NCBI GenBank assembly: GCA_020425125.1 | Contig: JAGQRV010000037.1 | Location: 1-64,000, forward strand | Direction: 5' to 3' | DNA from: Paracoccaceae bacterium | Lineage (GTDB): Bacteria > Pseudomonadota > Alphaproteobacteria > Rhodobacterales > Rhodobacteraceae | Length of the DNA stretch: 64,000 nt | Part shown: piece after piece, positions 44,196 to 53,307 of the stretch | Layout: every line of letters starts with the position of its first letter | How positions within the stretch are numbered: the first letter of the stretch is position 1 | Translations under genes and position numbers: made by a program | Notes under the pieces: generated by a model | What the model saw: only the letters and a program-made list of their open reading frames with translations | Database searches by the model: none | What the model was told of the DNA's origin: nothing

Positions 44196-45749
44196 ATGCC
44201 GGAGTCTGACGTCGCACAGGAGCGCAGGCACCGGGGACGGCGTGTGCGCGCCGGTCGCGGAACCTCCACGATCCCGCAATTGCCTTGGCGGCTCGTCGAA
44301 AACCCCCATAGGCCGATCGAATTCGCCTCCGCCGAGCAGATCGAGGCGATCCACGCCACCTCGATCCGGATCCTGAAGGAACTGGGCCTGCGCGTCCTCA
44401 ACTCCCGCGTCCTCGATCTTTTCGCGGCCGCCGGGGCACGCGTGGACCGGGACGACGGCACCATCCGGCTCGACGAAGATCTTGTTGCCGAAGCCCTGAA
44501 GACCGCGCCGGCGACCTTCACCCTGACCGGCCGCAACCCCGCGAAACGGCTTGTCATCGGCGGCCGCCATGTCGTCTTCGGTCTCGTGGCCGGGCCGCCG
44601 AACGTGCACGACTGCATCAACGGCCGCCGCAGCGGAAACCTGGAGGATTACGGCAATCTGATCCGCCTCGCGCATCACTTCAACGCCGTCCACATCATCG
44701 GCAATCAGGTGACCGCGCCGCAGGAGCTTCCGGCGAACAACCGGCATCTCGACACCTACCTTGCCAATCTGACGCTGAGCGACCTTTCGTTCCACTGCAC
44801 GGCGATCGGGCGCGGCCGGGCCATGGACGGCATCAACATGATGGCCATCGCGCGCGGTCTCAGCCTCGAGGAGATGGCGGCCGATCCGGGCGTGATCACC
44901 ATCATCTCGGTGAATTCCCCGCGGCTCTTCGACGGCGAGATGGCCGAAGGACTGATCGCCATGGCCGAACACGGCCAGCCCGTCGCGATCACGCCCTTCA
45001 CCCTGATGGGTGCGATGACGCCGGTGACGCTGGCCGCCGCGCTCGCCCAGCAGAACGCAGAGGCGCTGTTCGGCGTCGTTCTGACCCAGCTCGTCAATCC
45101 CGGCACACCCGTCATGTACGGCGCCTTCACGTCGAACGTGGACATGCGGTCCGGCGCTCCGGCCTTCGGGACACCCGAGAACACCAAGGCGAACATCATC
45201 GCCGGACAGCTCGCGCGCCGCTATGGGCTGCCCTACCGGACCTCGAACGCGAATGCCTCGAATGCGGTCGACCTTCAGGCGGCCTACGAGACGACGATGG
45301 CGACCTGGGGGGCGGTGATGGGCGGCGGCAATCTCGTCTACCACGCGGCCGGGTGGCTGGAAGGCGGGCTCACCGCGTCTTACGAGAAGCTGATCCTCGA
45401 CGTCGAGATCCTGCAGAACATGATGGAAATGCTGCGCCCCGTGGAGTTTTCGGAGGACGATCTGGGCTTCGACGCCATCGCCTCGGTACCGACGGGCGGA
45501 CATTTCTTCGGCGCCACGCACACGCTGGCACGCTATGAAACCGCCTTCTACACGCCGATGCTGTCGGACTGGAGCAACCACGGCGCCTGGGAGGCGGCTG
45601 GTTCGAAACACGCGCTCACCCGCGCAACCGAGCTCTGGCAACGTGCGCTGGCCGAGTACCAGCAGCCCTCCATGGATCCGGCCATTGCCGAAGAGCTCGC
45701 CGCCTTTGTCGCCCGACGGAAAGAGGCGATCGGATCGGGCGAGCCCTAG
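44196..45749 (+). CDS. MttB-family methyltransferase without pyrrolysine
   Basis: A 517-residue member of the trimethylamine methyltransferase (MttB, COG5598) superfamily. The order of segments is right: PWRLVENPHRPIE near the start, FASAEQIEAIHATSIRILKELG, and a long TIM-barrel body. The reading frame has no internal TAG, so it belongs to the non-pyrrolysine branch. Branch members characterised in Desulfitobacterium and Eubacterium demethylate glycine betaine, proline betaine, carnitine or gamma-butyrobetaine to a corrinoid protein. No corrinoid protein gene lies next to it here. A basic N-terminal extension (RRHRGRRVRAGR) is typical of alphaproteobacterial members. Confidence 0.88.
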   Translation: MPESDVAQERRHRGRRVRAGRGTSTIPQLPWRLVENPHRPIEFASAEQIEAIHATSIRILKELGLRVLNSRVLDLFAAAGARVDRDDGTIRLDEDLVAEALKTAPATFTLTGRNPAKRLVIGGRHVVFGLVAGPPNVHDCINGRRSGNLEDYGNLIRLAHHFNAVHIIGNQVTAPQELPANNRHLDTYLANLTLSDLSFHCTAIGRGRAMDGINMMAIARGLSLEEMAADPGVITIISVNSPRLFDGEMAEGLIAMAEHGQPVAITPFTLMGAMTPVTLAAALAQQNAEALFGVVLTQLVNPGTPVMYGAFTSNVDMRSGAPAFGTPENTKANIIAGQLARRYGLPYRTSNANASNAVDLQAAYETTMATWGAVMGGGNLVYHAAGWLEGGLTASYEKLILDVEILQNMMEMLRPVEFSEDDLGFDAIASVPTGGHFFGATHTLARYETAFYTPMLSDWSNHGAWEAAGSKHALTRATELWQRALAEYQQPSMDPAIAEELAAFVARRKEAIGSGEP

Positions 45750-45779
45750 GATGAGTTCAGGGATCTTCCGGAAGGACAA

Positions 45780-48218
45780 ATGATGCGCACGCACGCACAG
45801 GCCGTCGTGATCGGAGGCGGGGTGATCGGTTGTTCGATCCTCTACCATCTCGCCAAGCTGGGCTGGCGCGATGTCATGCTGCTGGAACGCTCGGAACTGA
45901 CCTCGGGCTCGACCTGGCACGCGGCGGCGAACATTCACGGGCTGCACGATTCCACCAATATTTCCCGGCTGCAGCATTACACCATGGCGCTCTACAAGGA
46001 GCTGGAGACCGAGACAGGCCAGAGCTGCGGCATCTTCCAGCCGGGCTCGCTCTATCTGGCGCAGACGGAAGCGCGCGAACAGCAATTGCGGCTTCAGGCG
46101 GCCAAGGCACGCCGCTACGGGATGAACTTTCACGAGGTCGGCCGCGACGAGGCCGAACGGCTGCATCCCCTGGTCGATTTCGACGGCGTGCGCTGCATCA
46201 TGTTCGAACCGGACGGCGGCAATGTGGACCCCTCCGGCGTGACCAACGCCTATGCCGTCGGCGCCCGCCAGCGCGGCGCCGAAATCCATCGCTTCACGCC
46301 CGTCACCGCCACCGAAGCGCAGCCGGACGGAAGCTGGATCGTCCGCACCGAAAAAGGCGATATCCGCACGCCCTGGGTCATCAATGCTGCGGGGCTCTGG
46401 GCGCGCGAAGTCGCAGCGATGGCCGGGCTCGACCTGCCACTGATGCCGACCGAGCACCAATATTTCGTCACCGAAGCGATTGCCGGGATCGCGGGGGTCG
46501 GCCGTCGGCTTCCATCCGTCGCGGACCGGGACGGCGAATACTATCTGCGCCAGGAAGGCTACGGGCTCCTGGTCGGTGCCTATGAGCGCGACATGCGCTT
46601 CTGGGCCGAGGACGGCACGCCACCGGGCTTCGGACAGGAACTCTTCCCCGACGACCTGGAGCGGATCGAGGAGAATGTCATGCGGGCGATCGCCCGCGTG
46701 CCGGCACTTGCCACGGCTGGGATCCGGCGTGTCATCAACGGCCCGATGATCTGGTCGCCTGACGGCGCCGCGCTGCTCGGCCCGGTACCGGAACGGGCGG
46801 GGTACTTCTGTTGCTGCGGAATCATCCCCGGATTTTCGCAATCCGGCGGGCTCGGCCGCCTCGCCGCGGAATGGATGGTCGAGGGCGAGCCGTCGCTCGA
46901 CCTGTTCGGCTGGGATCTCGCGCGGTTCGACCGGTGGGCCGGACGCGCCTTCACCAAAGCGCGCGTTGCCGATCAATATGCACACCGCTTCAAGATCCAT
47001 TTTCCGGGCGAAGAACGCCATGCGGGGCGACCCGCGCGTATCCGCCCGGTCCACGGGGCGCAGACGGAAAAGGGCGCCGTCTTCGGGCTGAATGCGGGCT
47101 GGGAGCACCCGCTCTATTTCGATGCCGCGACGCCGGATACGGCCGGTTACACCCGGCAGCCGTGGTGGGAAAGTGTCGGACGCGAGGCCCGGATGCTGCG
47201 TGCGCGGGCCGGCATCATCGATATCTCCAACTTCGCCAAGTATCGCGTCGTCGGACCGGGTGCCGAGGACTGGCTTAACGCCGTCTTCGCCAATCGGATG
47301 CCGCAGAGCGTTGGCCGCTCCTGCCTGACCCCGCTGATCGGCAGGCGCGGAGGCATCGCGGGGGATTTCACCGTGACGCGGCTATCGGACGAGGAATTCT
47401 GGATCCTCGGTTCGGGCATGGCGGAACGGTACCACCGGCGCTTCTTCCGCTCCGTGCCGATGCCTGCTGGCACGAGGTTCGAGAGTCTGAGTGACGCCGT
47501 CTGCGGCTTCAATGTCGCCGGGCCGCGGTCGCGGGACCTGCTCCAGCCGCTGACCGATACGGACCTGTCGAACGCCGCATTTCCCTTCTTCCGGTCCGCC
47601 CGCCTTGCCGTTGCCGGGGTAAACTGCGTGGCGATCCGGGTCTCGTTCACCGGCGATCTCGGATGGGAGCTTCACGTTGCCGCGGCTGACCAGTCCGCGC
47701 TCTATTCGGCGCTGCTGGCTGCCGGTGCACAGGTCGGCGCAGGGCCGGTCGGGAGCCGGGCGCTGATGTCGCTCAGGGTCGAGAAGGGCTACGGCTCGTG
47801 GGGACGCGACTACAGTCCCGAATACTGGCCGCAGGAATCCGGCCTCGACGGTCTGGTCCACGCAGACAAGGACTTCCTGAACAGGGCCGCTTGGGAGACG
47901 ATCCGCCACAAGGCGCCACGGGAGCGCATGGCGATGCTGGAGATCGACGCCACCACGGCAGACGCCACAGGTGGTGAACCCATCTTCCTTCTCGACGGCA
48001 CACCGGCCGGTCAGGTCACTTCTGGGGCCTTCGGCTATTCGGTGAACCGCTCGCTCGCCATCGCCTACCTCAAAACCGGTCTCGCCCAACCGGGCGAGAC
48101 CGTCCATGTCGCGATCCTCGGCCAGGACCATGCGGCACGTGTTCTGGACCGCCCGCCCTTCGATCCGGATGGCCATCGCCTGAGGGACCGCACTGACACC
48201 TTGGTGATGTCGACGTGA
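45780..48218 (+). CDS. FAD-dependent N-demethylating dehydrogenase fused to GcvT (DMGDH-like)
   Basis: An 812-residue protein of the dimethylglycine/sarcosine dehydrogenase type. It has an N-terminal DAO fold (about residues 6-360; VVIGGGVIGCSILYHLAKLG), with the candidate covalent-FAD histidine in SGSTWHAAANIH. A middle FAO-type segment follows (about 365-425), then a GcvT tetrahydrofolate-binding domain (about 430-780; GPRSRDLLQPLTD and VEKGYGSWGRDYSPE). Such enzymes oxidise an N-methyl group and hand the formaldehyde unit to tetrahydrofolate. MMRTHAQ offers two starts three bases apart. It follows the MttB-like gene after 30 bases. Confidence 0.9.
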   Translation: MMRTHAQAVVIGGGVIGCSILYHLAKLGWRDVMLLERSELTSGSTWHAAANIHGLHDSTNISRLQHYTMALYKELETETGQSCGIFQPGSLYLAQTEAREQQLRLQAAKARRYGMNFHEVGRDEAERLHPLVDFDGVRCIMFEPDGGNVDPSGVTNAYAVGARQRGAEIHRFTPVTATEAQPDGSWIVRTEKGDIRTPWVINAAGLWAREVAAMAGLDLPLMPTEHQYFVTEAIAGIAGVGRRLPSVADRDGEYYLRQEGYGLLVGAYERDMRFWAEDGTPPGFGQELFPDDLERIEENVMRAIARVPALATAGIRRVINGPMIWSPDGAALLGPVPERAGYFCCCGIIPGFSQSGGLGRLAAEWMVEGEPSLDLFGWDLARFDRWAGRAFTKARVADQYAHRFKIHFPGEERHAGRPARIRPVHGAQTEKGAVFGLNAGWEHPLYFDAATPDTAGYTRQPWWESVGREARMLRARAGIIDISNFAKYRVVGPGAEDWLNAVFANRMPQSVGRSCLTPLIGRRGGIAGDFTVTRLSDEEFWILGSGMAERYHRRFFRSVPMPAGTRFESLSDAVCGFNVAGPRSRDLLQPLTDTDLSNAAFPFFRSARLAVAGVNCVAIRVSFTGDLGWELHVAAADQSALYSALLAAGAQVGAGPVGSRALMSLRVEKGYGSWGRDYSPEYWPQESGLDGLVHADKDFLNRAAWETIRHKAPRERMAMLEIDATTADATGGEPIFLLDGTPAGQVTSGAFGYSVNRSLAIAYLKTGLAQPGETVHVAILGQDHAARVLDRPPFDPDGHRLRDRTDTLVMST

Positions 48219-48255
48219 CCGATACAGCGCCTGCGGCCAGACGGATCGGCGGGGG

Positions 48256-49515
48256 ATGAGAGTGTCCAAATTCTCCGGTTTCCGGCTGGTCCGAGAGGCG
48301 TTGCGGGGCCACAGGGGATGGACGCCCCTGTGGCGGAATCCCGAACCGCAACCGACCTACGACATCGTCATCGTCGGCGGCGGCGGACACGGGCTCGCCA
48401 CCGCCTACTACCTCGCGAAGGTCTTCGGCCAGACACGCATCGCGGTCCTGGAAAAGGGCTGGCTCGGCTCCGGCAATGTCGGTCGGAATACCACGATCAT
48501 CCGGTCGAACTACCTGCTGCCCGGCAATCAGCCATTCTACGAATTCTCCATGAAGCTCTGGGAGAACCTCGAGCAGGACCTCAACTTCAATGCCATGGTC
48601 TCGCAGCGCGGGATCATCAACCTGATCCATTCCGACGCGCAGCGCGACGCCTACCGACGCCGCGGCAACGCGATGCTCTTGTCCGGTGCGGACGCGCGTC
48701 TGCTGTCTCGGGAAGATCTGCGGGACCTCGTGCCGTTTCTGAACTACGACGATGCGCGGTTCCCGATCCGGGGCGGTTTGATGCAGCCGCGAGCCGGAAC
48801 GGCCCGGCATGACGGCGTGGCCTGGGGATACGCGCGCGGTGCCGACGCCCTAGGCGTCGACCTGGTCCAGAATTGCGAGGTCACGGGATTTCGGACCCGG
48901 GATGGCCGGATTTGCGGCGTCGAGACATCACGCGGCCCTATCGACGCAGGCAAGGTCGGGATCGCGGTCGCGGGATCTTCGGGGCGGGTGATGGCCCTGG
49001 CCGGACTGCGCCTGCCGATCGAAAGCCACGTCCTGCAAGCCTTCGTGACCGAGGGACTGAAGCCGGTGATCCCCGGCGTCCTCACTTTCGGCGCCGGACA
49101 TTTCTACATCAGCCAGTCCGACAAGGGCGGCCTGGTCTTCGGCGGCGACATTGACGGTTACAACTCCTATGCGCAGCGCGGCAACCTGCCGGTCGTCGAG
49201 GACGTGGTCGAAAGCGGCATGGCGCTGATGCCGATGATCGGGCGGGCAAGGCTGCTGCGCAGTTGGGGCGGAGTCGTGGACATGTCGATGGACGGCTCGC
49301 CCATCATCGACAGGACGCCGGTGGACGGTCTCTATTTCAACGGCGGGTGGTGCTACGGCGGCTTCAAGGCAACGCCGGCATCCGGCTACGCCTTTGCGCA
49401 TCTCATCGCCACGGGCCGCCCGCACGCCTCCGCCGCGGCCTATCGGCTGGACCGCTTTGCGCGCGGCCATGTGATCGACGAACGCGGCGCCGGTGCGCAG
49501 CCCAATCTGCACTGA
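48256..49515 (+). CDS. soxB: Sarcosine oxidase beta subunit-like FAD oxidoreductase
   Basis: A 419-residue flavoprotein subunit with the SoxB-type start IVIVGGGGHGLATAYYLAK and EKGWLGSGNVGRNTTII. The RHDGVAWGYARG segment (His185) is at the place where the covalent FMN-bearing histidine of heterotetrameric sarcosine oxidase sits. Catalyses oxidative demethylation of an N-methyl secondary amine in the complex. It is the first gene of a canonical B-D-A-G order. Confidence 0.9.
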   Translation: MRVSKFSGFRLVREALRGHRGWTPLWRNPEPQPTYDIVIVGGGGHGLATAYYLAKVFGQTRIAVLEKGWLGSGNVGRNTTIIRSNYLLPGNQPFYEFSMKLWENLEQDLNFNAMVSQRGIINLIHSDAQRDAYRRRGNAMLLSGADARLLSREDLRDLVPFLNYDDARFPIRGGLMQPRAGTARHDGVAWGYARGADALGVDLVQNCEVTGFRTRDGRICGVETSRGPIDAGKVGIAVAGSSGRVMALAGLRLPIESHVLQAFVTEGLKPVIPGVLTFGAGHFYISQSDKGGLVFGGDIDGYNSYAQRGNLPVVEDVVESGMALMPMIGRARLLRSWGGVVDMSMDGSPIIDRTPVDGLYFNGGWCYGGFKATPASGYAFAHLIATGRPHASAAAYRLDRFARGHVIDERGAGAQPNLH

Positions 49516-49524
49516 GGTGGACCG

Positions 49525-49809
49525 ATGCTGATCCCCCACCCTCTCCTCGGTCCGCGCGACGCTCAGGAATTCACTTATCTTGGCGATGCCCGCCTGCTTG
49601 CCCGTCCGGACGGCATGGCCGAGGGAGCCGAGGCCGCGTTCTACGACTATGTCTATCTGCGCAACAATCCGGCTGGCGTTCACCGTGAACTGTGGTTTCA
49701 CGAGCACGGCGACCGCTCCTGGCTCGTGGTCACGCGGGACACGCTGACCCACGACATTCTCGGCGCCGAACTGGCGACGGATGTCGTTCGGCGAGAGCGG
49801 CCGCGATGA
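49525..49809 (+). CDS. soxD: Sarcosine oxidase delta subunit-like protein, zinc ligands missing
   Basis: A 94-residue SoxD. The family frame is clear (GPRDAQEFTYLGDARLLARP and YLRNNPAGVHRELWFHE). However, the cysteines that bind zinc in known SoxD proteins are gone: the usual IPCPxCGPR start reads IPHPLLGPR and the usual HxxGC reads HEHGD. One of the four normal ligands (the histidine) remains. It lies between soxB and soxA, with an ATGA overlap to soxA. Confidence 0.88.
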   Translation: MLIPHPLLGPRDAQEFTYLGDARLLARPDGMAEGAEAAFYDYVYLRNNPAGVHRELWFHEHGDRSWLVVTRDTLTHDILGAELATDVVRRERPR

Positions 49810-52751
49810 GCCGCATCACTGGAGGCGTGATCGACCGCGGCACCACCCTGTCCTTCCACTTCGATGGGAAACGTTATCAGGGGCATCCGGGCGACACGCT
49901 CGCCTCGGCACTTCTCGCCAACGGCGTGCGGCTGATCGGACGGAGCTTCAAGTACCACCGCCCGCGCGGCGTCTTCTCGTCAGGCGCCGAAGAACCGAAT
50001 GCACTGGTCCGGCTCGGCTCAGGGGCGCGGGCCGAGCCCAATAGCCGGGCTACGGTGGTCGAGCTTTTCGACGGTCTGGTCGCGACCAGCCAGACCCATG
50101 TCGGGTCGCTGCGCCGCGACGCGCTTGCGCTCAACGACCTGCTGGCCCCGTTCCTTCCTGCGGGGTTCTACTACAAGACCTTCATGTGGCCGAAGGCGTT
50201 CTGGGAAAGCGTCTATGAGCCGGCAATCCGACGCGCGGCGGGCTTGGGCCGTCTTTCGGGTGAGCCCGATCCGGATCGCTACGGGCGCGGCTTCCTGCAT
50301 TGCGAGGTCCTGGTGATCGGCGGCGGCGCCGCCGGGCTGGCCGCTGCGCTGACGGCAGCACGCGCCGGCGCACGAGTCGTGCTTGCCGACGACGATTTCC
50401 GACTGGGCGGCCGCCTGCTGTCGGAAAGCCACGACCTCGACGGAGTCCCGGCCGTAGAGTGGGTCGCCCGGGCCGAAGCGGAATTCGCGAGCCTGCCGAA
50501 CCTGCGCGTGCTGCGCCGCACAACCGTGTTCGGCGCCTACGACCACGGCGTCTACGGTGCGGTCGAGCGCGTCTCGGACCACCAGCCCGAGCCCGGCGAC
50601 GGTATGCGGCAAACCCTCTGGCGGATCACGGCGAAGCGGACGGTGCTGGCCGCCGGGGCGACCGAGCGGCACATCCCTTTCGCGGACAACGACCGGCCGG
50701 GCATCATGCTGGCCGGGGCGATGCGGAGCTTCGTCAACCGCTGGGCCGCCACACCGCAGCGCACGCCGGCCGATCCGGTCGCAATCTTCACCAACAACGA
50801 TGACGGTCACCGGACCGCGCAGGATCTGCTGGCGCGGGGCGTTCCTGTGGCCGGCGTCGTCGATACGCGCGATGATGCCGTGGCTCAGGGTGAGTACCGC
50901 GTTATCGCCGGGGCGACCGTGACCGGAACGCGCGGACGGCTGGGTCTCAGGGCGATAAAGGTGACGCAGGCCGGGCGGTCCGAATGGGTCGACTGCGCCG
51001 CGCTCGGCGTTTCCGGCGGCTGGAACCCGAACGTGCATCTCACCTGCCATCATCGCGGGCGACCGGTCTGGGACGCGGCGCTCCTGGCTTTCGTTCCCGG
51101 ATCCGACAATCCGCCGGGCCTCCTTGCAGCAGGCGCCTGCGCGGGGCGCGGCTCGACCCGGGCGGCTCTGGCCGACGGCGCGCGAATGGCTGCCGCAGCC
51201 CTGGCCGAAATCGGGATCGCCGCGGATCCCTGCGAGCTTCCCGAAGCCGAGGACAGCGCGTCGCCACCCCAACCGTTCTGGTACGTTCCCGGCACGCGCC
51301 GCGCGTGGGTGGATTTCCAGAACGACGTGACGGTGAAGGACATCGCGCTTGCGCATCAGGAGAACATGCGCCCGGTCGAACATCTGAAGCGCTGGACCAC
51401 GCTCGGCATGGCAACCGACCAGGGCAAGACGTCGAATGTGACCGCTCTTGCGATCATGGCCGATCTGACCGGGCGCACGATCCCGGACACCGGAACGACC
51501 GTGTTCCGTCCCCCCTATGCGCCCGTTTCCCTCGGCGTGCTCGGCGGCGGCGACCAGGGCGAGAATTTCCGCCCGCGGCGCCTGACCCCGACGCACCACT
51601 GGGCGAAAGCGCAAGGCGCCGTCTTCGTCGAGGCGGGCGCATGGATGCGGGCACAATATTTCCCGCAGTCCGGCGAGGCACATTGGCAGCAGAGCGTTGA
51701 GCGGGAGGCTCGCGCGGTGCGGAGTGCGGTCGGCCTTTGCGACGTGACCACCTTGGGCAAGATCGATGTGCAAGGGACCGACGCAGGCGCCTTTCTCGAC
51801 CGTCTCTACTGCAACGCCATGGCATCGTTGAAGGTCGGGCGCGTCCGTTATGGCCTGATGCTGCGCGAAGACGGCTTTGCCTATGACGATGGCACCTGCG
51901 CACGACTTGCCGTGGACCATTACGTCGTCACCACGACGACGGCGAATGCCGGCCTCGTCTATCGCAACTTGGAATTCGCGCGGCAATGCCTGTGGCCCGA
52001 GTTCGACGTTCAGCTCGTCTCGGTCACCGACGCCTGGGCCCAGATCGCCGTCGCGGGCCCGAATTCGCGGGCATTGCTGGAACGGGTCGTGGACGGCCTG
52101 GACCTGTCGAACGCGGCCTTTCCATTCATGGCCTGCGCCGGGGTGACCGTTTGCGGCGGCCTGCGCGCGCGGCTCTTCCGCATCTCGTTCTCCGGCGAAC
52201 TCGCCTATGAGATCGCGGTCCCCGCCCGCTACGGCCATGCCCTGATGGCACGGCTCATGGACTGTGGCCAGGACCTGGGCGTCACACCCTACGGGACCGA
52301 GACCCTCGGCGTCCTCCGGATCGAGAAGGGGCACCCGGCCGGTGCGGAAATCAATGGCCAGACCTCGGCGGCAATGCTGGGGCTAGGCCGAATGGTGTCG
52401 CCCGCCAAGGACGCGATCGGCGCGGTGATGTCGCGCCGGGAGGGCCTGGCCGCCGAGACACGGCGCCTGATCGGGCTGGTCCCCGTCGATCCCGCGGCGC
52501 GGCTGGTGGCAGGGGCGCATCTTTTCCCGAACGGGGCCCGACAGAGCCTGGAATCCGGCGAGGGTTGGATCACTTCGGCCTGCTTCTCGCCACAATTGGG
52601 CAGCCGCATCGGTCTCGGGTTCCTCGAGCGCGGAGAGGACCGACTGGGTGACATCATCGTCGCAGCCAATCCGCTTGAAGGTGAAAGCGTCCCGGTCCGC
52701 GCGGTTTCCCTGCCATTCGTCGATCCGACCGGAGAGCGCCTGCGTGCCTGA
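49806..52751 (+). CDS. soxA: Sarcosine oxidase alpha subunit-like protein
   Basis: A 981-residue subunit with the SoxA layout. It has an N-terminal Fer2-like domain (about residues 14-100; SFKYHRPRGVFSSGAEE), a nucleotide-binding pyridine-nucleotide-type domain (VLVIGGGAAGLAAALTAARAG), and a C-terminal GcvT tetrahydrofolate-binding half (about residues 590-960; GPNSRALLERVVDG and LRIEKGHPAGAEINGQT). It forms the NAD- and folate-binding part of the complex. The start at 49806 gives the ATGA overlap with soxD. The frame upstream of it is only the soxD region read in another frame. Confidence 0.92.
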   Translation: MSRITGGVIDRGTTLSFHFDGKRYQGHPGDTLASALLANGVRLIGRSFKYHRPRGVFSSGAEEPNALVRLGSGARAEPNSRATVVELFDGLVATSQTHVGSLRRDALALNDLLAPFLPAGFYYKTFMWPKAFWESVYEPAIRRAAGLGRLSGEPDPDRYGRGFLHCEVLVIGGGAAGLAAALTAARAGARVVLADDDFRLGGRLLSESHDLDGVPAVEWVARAEAEFASLPNLRVLRRTTVFGAYDHGVYGAVERVSDHQPEPGDGMRQTLWRITAKRTVLAAGATERHIPFADNDRPGIMLAGAMRSFVNRWAATPQRTPADPVAIFTNNDDGHRTAQDLLARGVPVAGVVDTRDDAVAQGEYRVIAGATVTGTRGRLGLRAIKVTQAGRSEWVDCAALGVSGGWNPNVHLTCHHRGRPVWDAALLAFVPGSDNPPGLLAAGACAGRGSTRAALADGARMAAAALAEIGIAADPCELPEAEDSASPPQPFWYVPGTRRAWVDFQNDVTVKDIALAHQENMRPVEHLKRWTTLGMATDQGKTSNVTALAIMADLTGRTIPDTGTTVFRPPYAPVSLGVLGGGDQGENFRPRRLTPTHHWAKAQGAVFVEAGAWMRAQYFPQSGEAHWQQSVEREARAVRSAVGLCDVTTLGKIDVQGTDAGAFLDRLYCNAMASLKVGRVRYGLMLREDGFAYDDGTCARLAVDHYVVTTTTANAGLVYRNLEFARQCLWPEFDVQLVSVTDAWAQIAVAGPNSRALLERVVDGLDLSNAAFPFMACAGVTVCGGLRARLFRISFSGELAYEIAVPARYGHALMARLMDCGQDLGVTPYGTETLGVLRIEKGHPAGAEINGQTSAAMLGLGRMVSPAKDAIGAVMSRREGLAAETRRLIGLVPVDPAARLVAGAHLFPNGARQSLESGEGWITSACFSPQLGSRIGLGFLERGEDRLGDIIVAANPLEGESVPVRAVSLPFVDPTGERLRA

Positions 52752-53307
52752 CCTCGCCCCTCTTTCAGCGCTCGGCGCCGAAACCCCAGGCTCCATCCAT
52801 ACCGGTCGATTGGTGCTTCGGGAGATATCCGACATTGCCCTGGCGACGCTGGCCCTGCGCAACGGCGGCACCGCGCCGATGCCGTTCGGGCTCGTCCTTC
52901 CGGGACCGCTGGGCTGGAACCCCGGAAATTTGGCAGGTGCATTCTGGATCGCACCGGGACAGTGGATGATCAGTGCGGACGGGCGCGCGCACACGGATTT
53001 CGCGTGCGACCTTAAATCGGCCGCGCCGGATTGCGCGGTCACCGAACAGACCGACGGATGGGCGGTGTTCGAGATCGTATCGCCGGAAGGCGCCGCACCG
53101 ATCGGCAATCTTCTGGAAAGGATCGTGAACCTCGATCCCCGGATCCTGAATGCCGGAGCGGCGACGCGCACCCACATGGCGCATATGAGCGTCTTCCTAG
53201 TCCGCCCAGCCGATGACCGGTTGACCATTCTCGGAATGCGCTCCGCCGCGGCGTCCCTCTGGCATGCGCTTCTGGAAGCCGTTCGAGGCATCTCGGCGCA
53301 TGGCTGA
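52744..53307 (+). CDS. soxG: Sarcosine oxidase gamma subunit-like protein
   Basis: A 187-residue SoxG starting at GTG 52744, eight bases before the soxA stop ends. The GcvT-like fold is shortened. The SoxG segment GPLGWNPGNLAGAFWIAPGQWMI lies near residue 57, and the segment with HMAHMSVFLVRPADDRLTIL is near the end. It completes the BDAG set. Folate-pathway genes that often follow (purU, folD, glyA) are absent; the next gene is convergent. Confidence 0.85.
   Translation: MPDLAPLSALGAETPGSIHTGRLVLREISDIALATLALRNGGTAPMPFGLVLPGPLGWNPGNLAGAFWIAPGQWMISADGRAHTDFACDLKSAAPDCAVTEQTDGWAVFEIVSPEGAAPIGNLLERIVNLDPRILNAGAATRTHMAHMSVFLVRPADDRLTILGMRSAAASLWHALLEAVRGISAHG

Noticed and set aside
44196..45749. 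MttB-like gene as a true pyrrolysine trimethylamine methyltransferase
   Set aside because: No in-frame TAG codon interrupts the frame and no pyl genes are near.
43908..47108. Long antisense frame (about 1060 residues) under the MttB-like and GcvT-flavoprotein genes
   Set aside because: Composition is that of an antisense shadow (Arg, His, Gly, Asp rich) and both sense genes are well supported.
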